From the NCBI RefSeq assembly GCF_018130145.1, contig NZ_JAFCMB010000001.1:930001-994000 (forward strand): DNA of 64,000 bases, read 5' to 3'. Below, in pieces: positions 1 through 9,111 of this stretch. Made by a program: the position numbers and the translations under genes. Within the stretch, counting starts at the first letter, position 1; the number at the start of each line of letters is the position of its first letter. The DNA is from Bradyrhizobium sp. AUGA SZCCT0176 (GTDB lineage: Bacteria; Pseudomonadota; Alphaproteobacteria; Rhizobiales; Xanthobacteraceae). Below the pieces are notes generated by a model. That model saw nothing but the letters and a program-made list of their open reading frames with translations, had not been told where the DNA came from and did no database searches.

Positions 1-725
1 GTCTCCTTGCTGTTGATGACGATGTTACCGGATTCATCGAGCAGGGCAGCGTTATGCGACCACAGTACCCAGTTGGCAAAGCCGTTGCCGTCGCCCTTGG
101 CGTTGCCGAGCGCGAAGCCGGCCGGCTTGCCGGCCTTCTGCAGCTTCTGGCACAGTTCGAGAATTCCGGCGTGATCTTCCGGGACTGTGTCGTACCCGAC
201 CGACTTCAGGATCGACTTGCGGTAGATCAGGGGGCCGGCGGTCGCGCCGAACGGCAATCCGATCCAGGCACTGCTCTTGCTGCGCTTGCCGTACGTCTGC
301 GCCAGCGGCAGCCAGCCGCCGTAGCGCTTGCCGAGGTAATCGGCGACGTCGCTCAGTTCGACCAGTTTGTCGACGTAAATGTGCGGCGCGTCGGAGAAGC
401 CGATGATCATGTCCGGACCGGCGCCGGAATTCGAGGTCACCGCGGTCTGCTGATTGATGTCTTCCCAACCGACGAAGTCGACCTTGACCTCGACCCCGGT
501 CTCCTTGGTGAACTTGGCGGCATTGGCGCGGAACACGTCCTCGTCGGCCTGCACGAAGCGAACCGGGCGCAGCATGCGCAAGGAGGCGCCTTTTTCGATC
601 GCAAACTTGGGCACCGGAACATCGGCGGCCTTGATGGGCGATTGCGCCGATGCGCCGGTTGCGGCGAGCGCGGCGGCGGAAACGCCCAATACCAGCGCGT
701 CGCGGCGGGTAATATCGTTCTTCAT
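1..725 (-). CDS. ABC transporter solute-binding protein, family 1 type (3' part outside window)
   Basis: Periplasmic binding protein of an ABC importer of the sugar/polyol class. The reading frame starts at ATG 725 and is still open at the left edge, so about 241 codons of a protein that is usually 400 or more are present. Residues 1-28 are a twin-arginine signal (RR at 7-8, hydrophobic core, ending ASAQ). The mature part has the look of this family, for example GWEDINQQT and a later SGAGPDMI stretch. A GGGAG ribosome site lies about 9 bases before the start. Its permease and ATPase genes would be expected beyond the left edge. The ligand cannot be told from this part. Confidence 0.85.
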   Translation of the reverse strand, partial: MKNDITRRDALVLGVSAAALAATGASAQSPIKAADVPVPKFAIEKGASLRMLRPVRFVQADEDVFRANAAKFTKETGVEVKVDFVGWEDINQQTAVTSNSGAGPDMIIGFSDAPHIYVDKLVELSDVADYLGKRYGGWLPLAQTYGKRSKSSAWIGLPFGATAGPLIYRKSILKSVGYDTVPEDHAGILELCQKLQKAGKPAGFALGNAKGDGNGFANWVLWSHNAALLDESGNIVINSKE

Positions 726-782
726 TATAATCGTCTCCCTGTTTTTCCTGCTCCCGGCGTTGATCGCCGATGAACTTCGCGG

Positions 783-808
783 CCTTCGGTTCCCAGCGGA
801 ACCGAAGG
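783..808. repeat. Perfect 9-bp inverted repeat (hairpin)
   Basis: CCTTCGGTT and AACCGAAGG flank an 8-base loop between two minus-strand genes. No T-run follows on the minus strand, so it may be a weak terminator for the dehydrogenase or an operator for the binding-protein gene. Confidence 0.45.
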
Positions 809-883
809 GTAGTGTTTTCTTCCCGGTGCGTTTTCCCGGGCGCGGACCGTTCTCCGCTTCGCCCGACGACGCGTTCGGCCGTC

Positions 884-1927
884 CTAGCTGTTGGGACCGC
901 GATCCATGCTGACGGGCTGCCAGCGACGAAGCGAGGTGTTTTGCAGCACCGACGGATTGACGCAGCTTACCGGCCACATTCCGGACAGCACCAGTGACAA
1001 TTCGTAGCCCACACGGCGCTTGCGCGCTTCGTCGAAACGTGCCGATGCCGAGGCGACATGCGCCGTCAGCGTGACGTTTTCCATCGAGAGCATCGGGTTG
1101 TTGTGCGACGGCGGCTCGGTTTCCAGCACGTCGAGGGCGGCATGCGCGATCCAGCCCTCCTGCAGCGCCTTGATCAGCGCTTCCTCGTTCACGGTGGCGC
1201 CGCGGCCGGTATTGATGAAGATTGCGCTCTTCTTCATCTGCTTGAAGTGCTTCTCGCCCAGCATGTGATGCACCTCCGGCCGTGCCGGTGCGTGCATCGA
1301 CAGGAAATCCGACTGCGACAGCACCTCCGACAGGGTCGCCGGGAGCACGCCATGGTCGGAAATCAGGGTTTCCTGGATGAAGGGGTCATAGGCGATCATC
1401 CGCAGGCCAAACGGGGCTGCGCGCTTGGCGACCGCGCGGGCCACCCGGCCGAACGAGATGAAGCCGAGCGTCTGCCCCATCAGCCGCGGAATCTTCAAAA
1501 GCTGGGGCCGACCTTCGGACCAGCGGCCGGTGCGGACCATCTTGTCCTGCTCGACCAGGCGGCGGAAGCCCGAGAGCAGCAGCATCATGGCGTGGTCGGC
1601 GACCTCCTCAATGAAGGTGTCGGGGATGTTGGTGACGGGGATGCCGCGGGCGGTAGCGGCTTTGACGTCGACGCTGTCGACCCCGACGCTGCCGAGCGTG
1701 ATGACCTTGCAATTATCGAGCGCGTCGATGACCGTTTTCGAGATCCGCATGCCCTTGGCGTAGATGGCATCGGCGGTGCGGGCGGCAGCGATGAATTCCG
1801 CCTCGTTGGCCGGCGCCTCGATGATTTCGGCCCCGATCGGGTCCAGCGCCTCCATTTCATAGTCGTAGCCGCCGCCGGCGACCGTGAAACTCGCGCCTTT
1901 CGGCGTCAGCACCCTGAATTTTGACAT
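884..1927 (-). CDS. D-isomer specific 2-hydroxyacid dehydrogenase
   Basis: Cytoplasmic NAD(P)-dependent reductase/dehydrogenase of the D-2-hydroxyacid family, 347 aa, the usual length. The catalytic set is visible: Arg in INTGRGATVNEEAL, Glu in DVLETEPP and His in LTAHVAS. The Rossmann glycine motif is unusual, SFGRVA where GxGxxG is normal, so the first and third glycines are replaced by Ser and Ala. ATG 1927 was chosen because GGAG sits 6 bases upstream. It lies upstream of the solute-binding-protein gene on the same strand with a 158-base gap, so the two may be co-regulated. The substrate is not evident. Confidence 0.9.
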   Translation of the reverse strand: MSKFRVLTPKGASFTVAGGGYDYEMEALDPIGAEIIEAPANEAEFIAAARTADAIYAKGMRISKTVIDALDNCKVITLGSVGVDSVDVKAATARGIPVTNIPDTFIEEVADHAMMLLLSGFRRLVEQDKMVRTGRWSEGRPQLLKIPRLMGQTLGFISFGRVARAVAKRAAPFGLRMIAYDPFIQETLISDHGVLPATLSEVLSQSDFLSMHAPARPEVHHMLGEKHFKQMKKSAIFINTGRGATVNEEALIKALQEGWIAHAALDVLETEPPSHNNPMLSMENVTLTAHVASASARFDEARKRRVGYELSLVLSGMWPVSCVNPSVLQNTSLRRWQPVSMDRGPNS

Positions 1928-2169
1928 TTCCTGCTCCCGATTTGACCGTTCGGTGTTGATTATGGCCGCGGCAGCTCGCCGTTGCCTCCCGAATTTTACG
2001 CGCCCTGATCAGTTTCTCGCACAATCCCGGCGCATAGAGACCAATGTTTTTTGCATGTCGGGGCTTCTACGGAGAGGCTTCGTAACAAAGCGCTAAAGGC
2101 TCTCACTATAACGTGCGGCGAATCAATTCGCCAACCGCGTCCCGTGCGCAAATGTCCGGAGATCCTCCC

Positions 2170-3855
2170 GTGAAGCTGTCAAATCTGAAGATCACCCCCA
2201 AACTCGGTATCTTGGTGGGTGTGACGCTGCTCGGCCTGTGCGCCGCCGGCGTGCTCGCGGGCTACCTGATGCAGCGCGAGATGCTGAACGCGCGCATCGA
2301 CCAGACCAGGGCGATCGTCGAAATGGCGCGCAACATGGCGCTAGGGCTGCAAAAGCAGGTTGAAGCGGGACAGCTCACCAAGGAAGCCGCGATCGCCGAA
2401 TTCGGCCGCCGCGGCGTTACGCTTACCTTCGACAAGGGCTCCGGCTACGTGTTCGCCTATACGATGGATGGCGTCGCGGTGGTGACGCCCGATCCCAAGC
2501 AGATCGGTCAGAACCGCCTCGACGTCGAAACCAACGGCAGAAGGCTCGCGCGCGAGTTGCGCGACGGCGTCGCGGCCAAGGGCGAAGTCACCTTGCCCTA
2601 CGAATATATGAAACCCGGCCAGGAGACACTGATCCGCAAGGTTTCCTACGCGGTCGGAATCCCCGGCTGGAACATGTTTGTCGGCACCGGCGCCTATCTC
2701 GACGATCTCGACGCCAAGATGAAGCCGATCGCGTGGCTGCTGGGGCTCGCCATTCTCGGTATCGGCGTGATCGCGGGCAGCATCGCCTGGATGATCGGTC
2801 GCAGCATCTCAAAGCCGCTCGGCGAACTCGGCGCGCGCATGCAGGCGCTGGCCGACGGCAAGCTCGACGGTGAAATTCCCGGGCTCGGGCGCGGCGACGA
2901 GGTCGGTGCGATGGCGGCAACCGTGCAGATCTTCAAGGACAACGCGGTGCGGATCCGCGGCCTCGAACAGGCCGAAGCGGCGACACAGGCGCGCGCTGCA
3001 GCCGAACGCCGCAACGCGATGGAGAACATCGCCAGCGATTTCGAGCGCAGCGTCAACGGCATCGTCCGCTCGGTATCGACGGCCGCCACCGGCATGCAGA
3101 GCACGGCGCAATCGATGACGGCGACCGCCAGCGACGCCAGTGCGCGCGCTGCCACGGTTGGCGCGGCATCGGAAAGTTCGTCGAACAATGTCGGCACGGT
3201 CGCGGCCGCAGCCGAAGAGCTGTCGAGCTCGGTGGCCGAGATCGCCCGCCAGGTGGCGCGTTCCAGCGACATCGCCAGCAAGGCGGTCGGCGATGCCGAG
3301 CGCACCAACTCCACCGTCCAGGCGCTCTCCACGGGTGCCGAGAAGATCGGCGAGGTCGTCAAACTGATCCACTCGATCGCTGCTCAAACCAATCTGCTGG
3401 CGCTCAATGCGACGATCGAAGCGGCGCGCGCCGGTGACTCCGGCCGCGGCTTTGCGGTCGTCGCCTCCGAAGTGAAGGCTTTGGCCAACCAGACCGCGAA
3501 GGCGACCGAGGAAATCTCGGCCCAGGTCGCGGCGATGCAGGCTTCCACCAGCGAGGCGGTCTCCTCGATCGGCGGCATCACCGAAACCATCGCGCAGATG
3601 AGCGAGATCACCGTGAGCATCTCGACGTCGATCGAACAGCAGGGCGACGCGACACGCGAGATCGCGCGCAACATCCAGTCAGTGGCGGCGGGATCGAGCG
3701 AGATCAGCGCCCATATCGGCGGCGTCACCACGGCGGCGGCAGCCACCGGCAAGGCGGCGTCCGACGTGCTCTCGAACGCGCGCGAGCTCGACAATCAATC
3801 CGGCATGCTGCGCAACGCGGTCGACGAATTCCTCATCAAGGTCCGGGCGGCGTAA
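2170..3855 (+). CDS. Methyl-accepting chemotaxis protein with sCache sensor
   Basis: Transmembrane chemoreceptor that signals to CheA/CheW. Domains in order: TM1 about residues 12-32, a periplasmic single Cache domain (about 35-185, containing [10 protein letters not shown] and the VGTGAY end), TM2 about 187-209, HAMP, then the cytoplasmic signalling hairpin with the hallmark [15 protein letters not shown]. The start is taken as GTG 2170, because GGAG lies 8 bases before it; in-frame upstream ATGs (2152) would add a short polar tail. At 561 aa it is a normal length. The ligand is unknown; sCache domains often bind small organic acids. It has no chemotaxis genes next to it and is monocistronic. 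Confidence 0.93.
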   Translation: MKLSNLKITPKLGILVGVTLLGLCAAGVLAGYLMQREMLNARIDQTRAIVEMARNMALGLQKQVEAGQLTKEAAIAEFGRRGVTLTFDKGSGYVFAYTMDGVAVVTPDPKQIGQNRLDVETNGRRLARELRDGVAAKGEVTLPYEYMKPGQETLIRKVSYAVGIPGWNMFVGTGAYLDDLDAKMKPIAWLLGLAILGIGVIAGSIAWMIGRSISKPLGELGARMQALADGKLDGEIPGLGRGDEVGAMAATVQIFKDNAVRIRGLEQAEAATQARAAAERRNAMENIASDFERSVNGIVRSVSTAATGMQSTAQSMTATASDASARAATVGAASESSSNNVGTVAAAAEELSSSVAEIARQVARSSDIASKAVGDAERTNSTVQALSTGAEKIGEVVKLIHSIAAQTNLLALNATIEAARAGDSGRGFAVVASEVKALANQTAKATEEISAQVAAMQASTSEAVSSIGGITETIAQMSEITVSISTSIEQQGDATREIARNIQSVAAGSSEISAHIGGVTTAAAATGKAASDVLSNARELDNQSGMLRNAVDEFLIKVRAA

Positions 3856-3877
3856 CCAGTTCTCGGCGCTAATCTCT

Positions 3878-3926
3878 TCATGCCCGGGATTTCGCGAAGC
3901 GCGCCTTCGCGATGTCCCGGGCATGA
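3878..3926. repeat. Palindromic element (TGCCCGGGA type) after the chemoreceptor gene
   Basis: Near-perfect hairpin: outer arm TCATGCCCGGGA with TCCCGGGCATGA, inner arm TTCGCGAAG with CTTCGCGA. It sits 23 bases after the stop codon and could end transcription. The same core recurs at 8040, 26349 and 27971. Confidence 0.7.
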
Positions 3927-3991
3927 TGCTTTTGGACCGGGGGCGGGCCTGCTATTCTGCCGTCTTGAGCTAATTCTTCCCGGAAGCCGGC

Positions 3992-5338
3992 ATGACCGAT
4001 CGACGCGCGCGTCCCGTATCCAATTCGGAAGCAGGGGTTCTTGAGCTTCTGCGTCTATTTGGCGACAGCCAGCCAATGGCGGACGAATATGCGGCCGGGT
4101 GCCTGCAGAAGGCGAAAGCCCTCGAGCCCGCGCTGAGAGCGTTTGAATACCTGCCTGTCGATACCGCGCGGCGGCCAGGCCCGCTCTCGGGCATTCCGGT
4201 GGCGATCAAGGATATCATCGCCACATCGGATATGCCGACGACGAACGGTTCGCCCGTCTATGCCGGTCAGGTTCCAGCCGCAAATGCCTGGGTGGTCGAG
4301 CGGTTGCGCAATCTCGGTGCGACGATCTTCGGCAAGACGGTATCTACCGAATTCGCCTGGCGACATCCGGGACCGACGGTCAACCCCTGGAATCGCGAGC
4401 ATACGCCGGGCGGATCATCGTCAGGTTCTGCGGCCGCCGTTGCCGCGGGACTGGTGCCGCTGGCGCTCGGCACCCAGACCCTCGGTTCGATCATCCGGCC
4501 TGCCGCGTTCAACGGCATCGTCGGATTCAAGCCGAGTTTCGGCGCCATCCCTCGCATCGGCGTGCATCCGCTCAGCCCGTCGCTTGACCATGTCGGCTTC
4601 TTTGCCCGGCGGGTCGATGATGTCGCGTTCGCATTGTCGCATCTGGCCGGTTCGAGCGATCGCGATCTCCATGGCCGGCCGTTGCCTGCCTTTACCGTCG
4701 AGATCGACACCGGTCTGCCGCCGCTGAACAAGCCGCGCCTTGCCGTCGTGCGTTTTGCGAAATGGCCGCGCGTTGAAGGCGAACAACAGAAGGTGTTCGA
4801 CGCCGCAATCGACAAATTGCGTGGCGAGGGCGCCATTCTGGAGGAACTTGAATTATCCGAACTCGACGACGCGAACTGGACGACGATCAATTGCATCCTG
4901 TCGAGCGAGGCTGCCCTGATGTTCGCCGATCTCGTCGCAAATTATCCGGACCGTACCAGTGATCATCTGAAGTCGCTCGTCGAGAGCGGCAAGACTCATT
5001 CGGCGACCGGCTACCTTGCGGCCAAGGCGTTCCAGGACGCCTGGCGCCACAGGCTGACTTCGGAAATGTCGGGCTATGATGCCGTGCTGACATTGCCGGC
5101 GTTTGGCGAAGCCCCGCGCGGCCTGCACTATACCGGCGACGCGGAATATTGCGCGCCGTGGACCTTGCTCGGCGTGCCGGCCGTCACCCTTCCGGCCGGA
5201 TTCGGCAAGAATGGTCTTCCGCTCGGCCTTCAAATCGTCGGCCCGTATCTGAATGATCATCGTATGCTGCGGGTCGCGAAATGGATTGAAGGCGCTTTGG
5301 GCTTCGAGCCAGGTATTCCGACCGGCCTCGCTTCGTAG
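3992..5338 (+). CDS. Amidase (amidase-signature family)
   Basis: Cytoplasmic amide hydrolase, 448 aa. The Ser-cisSer-Lys triad can be placed: Lys73 in PLSGIPVAIKD, cis-Ser142 in PGGSSSGSAAA and nucleophile Ser166 in GTQTLGSIIRPA, with the usual 69 and 24 residue spacings. The last motif reads TLGSIIR rather than the common TGGSIR, a mild deviation near the nucleophile. ATG 3992 is preceded by GGAAG. It stands alone between the chemoreceptor and a convergent TctC gene. Its stop codon lies inside the arm of an inverted repeat. Family members act on many amides, so no substrate is claimed. Confidence 0.9.
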   Translation: MTDRRARPVSNSEAGVLELLRLFGDSQPMADEYAAGCLQKAKALEPALRAFEYLPVDTARRPGPLSGIPVAIKDIIATSDMPTTNGSPVYAGQVPAANAWVVERLRNLGATIFGKTVSTEFAWRHPGPTVNPWNREHTPGGSSSGSAAAVAAGLVPLALGTQTLGSIIRPAAFNGIVGFKPSFGAIPRIGVHPLSPSLDHVGFFARRVDDVAFALSHLAGSSDRDLHGRPLPAFTVEIDTGLPPLNKPRLAVVRFAKWPRVEGEQQKVFDAAIDKLRGEGAILEELELSELDDANWTTINCILSSEAALMFADLVANYPDRTSDHLKSLVESGKTHSATGYLAAKAFQDAWRHRLTSEMSGYDAVLTLPAFGEAPRGLHYTGDAEYCAPWTLLGVPAVTLPAGFGKNGLPLGLQIVGPYLNDHRMLRVAKWIEGALGFEPGIPTGLAS

Positions 5339-5429
5339 GGTGGGCAAAGCGCAAGCGTGCCCACCAATCCAGATCACGGTCCGTCGGTAGATGGTGGGCA
5401 CGGCGCGATGCGCCTTTGCCCACCCTACG
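5334..5429. repeat. 96-bp inverted repeat between convergent genes
   Basis: Arms CGTAGGGTGGGCAAAGCGC and its near-complement GCGCCTTTGCCCACCCTACG flank a GCGTGCCCACC/GGTGGGCACGGCG inner pair. The left arm contains the amidase stop codon (5336-5338). It lies between the amidase and tctC and may serve as a two-way terminator. Confidence 0.75.
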
Positions 5430-5438
5430 ATCTACCCC

Positions 5439-6416
5439 CTACTGCTTCTCGATCCCCGCGTCGGCGATCAGCTTTTCCCACAGCACCAGCTGCTCCTTCA
5501 GGAACGCGTCGAACTCTTCCGGCGTGCTCGAGAAGGCCTCCATGCCGCGCTCGGCGAGCTGGCTCTTGGTGTCCGGCCGCTCGACGATCTTGCGGATTTC
5601 CGCGTTCAGCCTGGTGACCATGTCCTTCGGCATATTGGCCGGGCCGAAATAGCCCTGCCATGAGCTGATGTCGAAACCCTTCACCGTGGCGTCCATGGTG
5701 GGCAGGTGCGGCAGCAGGGCGGAGGGTTTTTTGGTGGTGACGGCCAGCGACTTCAGTGCCTTGCCGTTGACATGCGGCAATCCGGTCAGGACGTCGATGA
5801 ACATCATCGAGACGCGGCCGGCGATCACGTCGGTCAGCGCCGGCGGCGAACTCTTGTAGGGGACGTGCAGCAGGTCGATGCCGGCGAGGCGGGCAAACGT
5901 CGCGCCGGAGACGATCGCCGACGAACTGCCGCTGGCGTAGGAGTATTTGCCCGGCTCCTTCTTCGCCAGCGCAATCAGTTCGGCGACCGAATTGGCGGGA
6001 ATGTCGGGATGGATCACCAGCATGAAGGGCAGGTCGCCGGTCCGCGCGATCGGCGTGAAATCCTTGATCGGATCGTAGCTCATGGTCTTCAGCAGATACG
6101 GATTGGCCGAATGCGTGGTGTTGGTCGTCACGAACAGTGTGTAGCCGTCCGGTGCCGAACGGGCGACATAGCTCGCCGCGATCGAACCATTGGCGCCCGC
6201 CTTGTTCTCGATCACCATGCCGACGCCGAGCGCGGTGCCGAGTTCCTTGGAGATGATCCGCGTCGTGGTGTCGGTGCCGCTGCCGGCGGCGAACGGCAGC
6301 ACCAGCGTGATGTTGCGGTTCGGATAGGGGGCCTGCGCGGAAGCCGCTGATGCCAGCGCCAGCATCAAAGGCGTTAGCACTGCAATGCGCCGGTATCGTT
6401 GCAAAAAAGCGATCAT
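5439..6416 (-). CDS. Tripartite tricarboxylate transporter (TctC/Bug) binding protein
   Basis: Secreted periplasmic binding protein of the TctC/Bug family, 325 aa. It has a Sec signal (hydrophobic stretch then ASAQA near residue 28) and family landmarks PNRNITLVLPFAAGSGTD, VIENKAGANGSIAA and the SAPDGYTLF segment. Bug proteins usually bind carboxylates or aromatic acids. No TctA or TctB membrane gene is beside it, so it is an orphan binding protein, which is common in this family. It is monocistronic and convergent with the amidase. Confidence 0.9.
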   Translation of the reverse strand: MIAFLQRYRRIAVLTPLMLALASAASAQAPYPNRNITLVLPFAAGSGTDTTTRIISKELGTALGVGMVIENKAGANGSIAASYVARSAPDGYTLFVTTNTTHSANPYLLKTMSYDPIKDFTPIARTGDLPFMLVIHPDIPANSVAELIALAKKEPGKYSYASGSSSAIVSGATFARLAGIDLLHVPYKSSPPALTDVIAGRVSMMFIDVLTGLPHVNGKALKSLAVTTKKPSALLPHLPTMDATVKGFDISSWQGYFGPANMPKDMVTRLNAEIRKIVERPDTKSQLAERGMEAFSSTPEEFDAFLKEQLVLWEKLIADAGIEKQ

Positions 6417-6518
6417 AAGGTCGTTTCCTCGGTGGGTTTATTGACGGTTGGCGGGCAAGCTAGCCTGCCCGGAGCGAAAGCGGAAGGCGGCTAGGCGCTA
6501 CATCCGGCCGCAAGGGTT

Positions 6519-7454
6519 TCATGCCCGGCTCGAAGCCCGCCGCGATGCGATCACGACGCCGGCCAGCACCAGCGCATAGCCGACCAGGTGAAACAGCCGC
6601 AACTGCTCGCCGAGCAGCAGGATCGCCATCGCCGAGCCGAACACCGGCACCAGATGGAAGAACGGCGCGGCGCGGTTCGGCCCGATCAGCGCGATGCCGC
6701 GGTTGAAGAACGTGTAGGCCAGCGTCGAAGGAAAAATCAGGACATAGGCCAGCGTCGCCAGCGTCAGGAAATCGAATTTCAGCACGGCACCGGTCGAAAA
6801 CTCCCAGACCGAGAACGGCACCAGCATCATCGCGCCGCAGCAGGTGGTGAAGGAGATCAGCGACAATTGATGCGTCACCGGGCGGCGCAGCATCAGTGCC
6901 GAGTAAAGCCCGAACGACACCAGCGATGAGCCAAACATCACGTCGCCCTTGTTGAAGCTGATGCTGGCGAGCGCTCCGAAATCGCCGCGCAGGATGATGG
7001 TCAGGACGCCGATCAGCGAAAGCGCAATGCCGGCCAGCTGCGCGCCGGTCAGCCGCACCCCGAACAGGACCAGCGACCACATCGCCACGAACAGCGGGCC
7101 GGACGACTGGATCAGCAGCGCGTTCAGCGCCTGGGTGTATTGCATCGCCCACCAGGAAATCGCGTTGTTGTAGGCAAAGCCGATCAGCGAGAGGAACAGC
7201 ATCAGCGGCAGATGGGCGCGCAAAACCTTCCAGTCGCGCTTGAGATGCGGCCAGGCGAACGGCAGCAGGATCAGGAAGACGCCGAACCAGCGGATGGTGG
7301 TCAGCGTGATCGGCGGCACGTGGTCGCCGACATGCCGCGCCAGCACGATGTTACCCGCCCAGAACAACGAAGTCAGGGTCAGCAGGACGTAAGGCTGGTT
7401 GTTGAGCCAGCCGACGGGATCGCGGGCGGGCGGCAGTGGCGCGGGGCTGGTCAT
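6519..7454 (-). CDS. EamA/DMT-family transporter
   Basis: Inner-membrane protein of the drug/metabolite exporter superfamily, 311 aa, with ten predicted hydrophobic helices in two EamA repeats. Landmarks are LFWAGNIVLARH in helix 1-2, QALNALLIQSSGPLF and the second-repeat LIFPSTLAYTFFNRG with GPNRAAPFFHLVPVFG. It is clearly a paralogue of the protein at 14839-15768, with the same motif order and length. Substrates in the family range from amino acids to drugs, and nothing nearby fixes one. ATG 7454 was taken because the N-terminal 28 residues match the length of the paralogue's tail. Confidence 0.9.
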   Translation of the reverse strand: MTSPAPLPPARDPVGWLNNQPYVLLTLTSLFWAGNIVLARHVGDHVPPITLTTIRWFGVFLILLPFAWPHLKRDWKVLRAHLPLMLFLSLIGFAYNNAISWWAMQYTQALNALLIQSSGPLFVAMWSLVLFGVRLTGAQLAGIALSLIGVLTIILRGDFGALASISFNKGDVMFGSSLVSFGLYSALMLRRPVTHQLSLISFTTCCGAMMLVPFSVWEFSTGAVLKFDFLTLATLAYVLIFPSTLAYTFFNRGIALIGPNRAAPFFHLVPVFGSAMAILLLGEQLRLFHLVGYALVLAGVVIASRRASSRA

Positions 7455-7503
7455 GGTCTCGCGGGAGTTGTGCCGGATTTTCGCCGCGCGACAAGTCCCG
7501 AGT

Positions 7504-7554
7504 CTGCAATGCTACTATGGCTGCAATGCTACTATGGCTGCAATGCTACAATGT
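7504..7554. repeat. Three tandem copies of a 17-bp unit
   Basis: CTGCAATGCTACTATGG occurs at 7504 and 7521, and a third, diverged copy (CTGCAATGCTACAATGT) at 7538. The array lies between the divergent EamA gene and the DUF1330-like gene. Confidence 0.85.
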
Positions 7555-7569
7555 CCTGAATTCGTCTGA
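7538..7569 (+). promoter_or_regulatory. 32-bp motif shared with 11568-11599
   Basis: The last tandem copy runs into AATGTCCTGAA and TCGTCTGA. The same 32 positions recur at 11568-11599 with three differences. Here it ends about 34 bases before the start codon at 7603, a promoter/operator position. Confidence 0.5.
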
Positions 7570-7602
7570 GCTGGCCGGGAGCAAGTCATTTAGGAGCAAG
7601 TT

Positions 7603-8025
7603 ATGGGCGTCGATCTGTTGAATGTCAGGGGTCTCAAGGAGCTGGCGCATCAGGGGCCGGTCGTGATGGTCAATCTGATGCGGTTCCGTGAGCGCTCGCT
7701 CGACGGTGACGGGTCAGGGTGGGATGCCTATTTGCGCTACAGCGCGCTTACCGTGCCGATGATCAAGGCGCGCGGCGGCACGCTGCTATGGACCGGCAAC
7801 GCCAAGGCGGTCGCGCTCGGCGCGCAGGAGGGCAATCAGTGGGATTACCTGGCGCTGGTGTACTATCCCGACGTCCCGGCCTTCATCGACATGATGACGT
7901 CGGCGGATTACGAAAACCGCTGCGATCCGCACCGCCACAATGGCTGCGCCGAGCATGTGATCATCTGTACGAATGAGGCGTACAGCAAGTTCGGGATTGG
8001 GGCGTCTCCATCCCCGAGAGTCTGA
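7603..8025 (+). CDS. DUF1330-like dimeric alpha/beta-barrel protein
   Basis: Small cytoplasmic protein of 140 aa. The opening GPVVMVNLMRFRER and the later WDYLALVYYPDVPAFIDMM look like the ferredoxin-like dimeric barrel of DUF1330/EthD proteins. Their members handle small metabolites or have unknown roles. ATG 7603 has AGGAG 6 bases upstream. The gene diverges from the EamA exporter across the 17-bp tandem array. The last dozen residues are polar and not conserved-looking. Its function is not established. Confidence 0.75.
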   Translation: MGVDLLNVRGLKELAHQGPVVMVNLMRFRERSLDGDGSGWDAYLRYSALTVPMIKARGGTLLWTGNAKAVALGAQEGNQWDYLALVYYPDVPAFIDMMTSADYENRCDPHRHNGCAEHVIICTNEAYSKFGIGASPSPRV

Positions 8026-8039
8026 GCGAAGAACGTAAA

Positions 8040-8062
8040 ATGCCCGGCACAAGGCCGGGCAT
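8040..8062. terminator. 9-bp perfect hairpin between convergent genes
   Basis: ATGCCCGGC and GCCGGGCAT flank a 5-base loop, 15 bases after the DUF1330-like stop and 31 bases after the dctP stop on the other strand. It has no T-run and is a member of the TGCCCGG palindrome family. Confidence 0.55.
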
Positions 8063-8092
8063 GACGGCGTTCGCTATCAAGCGCTATTCGTC

Positions 8093-9097
8093 CTACTTCT
8101 TATAGGCGGCGACCACGGCTTCACCGTCGGCGCCGGCCTTCTTCGACCAGTCGGCCGTCAGCTGCTCGCCGATTTTCTCGAGCCCGGACTTCAGCGCGGC
8201 AGGCGGCGGCAGCACCTTCATCTTGTTCGCCTGAAGCTGCTCGAGATACCACTTCGCCTTTTCTTCGGCGAGCTTCCAGCCGCGCTCTTCGGCGACCGCG
8301 GCCGCCTTGAGGATCGCTTCCTGCGTCGGCTTGTCGAGCGCGTCGAACGCCGCCTTGTTCACGAAGGTGACGTTCTTCGGAATCCAGGCCTGCGTATCGT
8401 AGAAGTGCGTCATGGTTTCCCAGGCCTTGCTGTCGTAGCCGGTCGAGCCCGAGGTCATGAACGCGTTGACGACGCCGGTCGCCAGCGCCTGCGGCAATTC
8501 CGCTGCCTGGATGGTGATGGGCTGCGCGCCGACCAGTTCGGCGATGCGCGAGGTCCCGACATTATAGGCGCGCCACTTCAGGCCTTTCATATCCTCGACG
8601 GTGTTGAGGTCCTTCTTGGCATAGATGCCCTGCGGACCCCACGGCACCGCGAACAGCAGCATCAGCCCCTGCGACGCGAGCTTCTTTTCGACAGCGGGTT
8701 TCGACGCCAGCCACAGCTTCTTGGCCGCCGGATAGCTCGTCGCCAGGAACGGGACGACATCGACGCCGAACAGCGGGTCCTCGTTCTCATGCAGCGAGAT
8801 CAGTACTTCGCCCGCCTGCGCCTGACCGGTTGCGACCGCGCGCTTGATTTCCGGCGCCTTGAACAGCGACGCTGCCGCATGCACGGTGATCTGCAGCTTG
8901 CCGCCGGTGGCGTCGCCGACGTCCTTGGCAAACGCGATCAGATTGACCGAATGCGGATTGTCCGCCGGATAGGCCGCCGGAAGATTCCATTTCGTCTGCG
9001 CCATTGCGGGAGTGATAAGCGCGGGAACGAGCGTTGCGGAAATCGCAAGCGCCGCGACGCCGGCAGCCATTGCGCACGTCTTAACAAGCCTCAACAT
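8093..9097 (-). CDS. dctP: TRAP transporter substrate-binding protein
   Basis: Periplasmic binding protein of a TRAP carboxylate importer, 334 aa. The Sec signal runs to about residue 33 (core VAALAISATLVPALITPAMAQ, cut after MAQ). The mature part has the DctP landmarks NPHSVNLIAFAKDV, a VEDMKGLKWR segment and the Arg-containing loop used to hold a carboxylate. It is the last gene of the operon, 14 bases after the large permease gene. TRAP systems are driven by the sodium or proton gradient. The ligand is unknown; a carboxylate is likely by family. Confidence 0.92.
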   Translation of the reverse strand: MLRLVKTCAMAAGVAALAISATLVPALITPAMAQTKWNLPAAYPADNPHSVNLIAFAKDVGDATGGKLQITVHAAASLFKAPEIKRAVATGQAQAGEVLISLHENEDPLFGVDVVPFLATSYPAAKKLWLASKPAVEKKLASQGLMLLFAVPWGPQGIYAKKDLNTVEDMKGLKWRAYNVGTSRIAELVGAQPITIQAAELPQALATGVVNAFMTSGSTGYDSKAWETMTHFYDTQAWIPKNVTFVNKAAFDALDKPTQEAILKAAAVAEERGWKLAEEKAKWYLEQLQANKMKVLPPPAALKSGLEKIGEQLTADWSKKAGADGEAVVAAYKK

Positions 9098-9111
9098 GAC
9101 AATACCTTTCT

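Noticed and set aside
7504..7554. The 17-bp tandem array considered as a CRISPR
   Set aside because: Units are directly adjacent with no spacers and there are no cas genes in the window.
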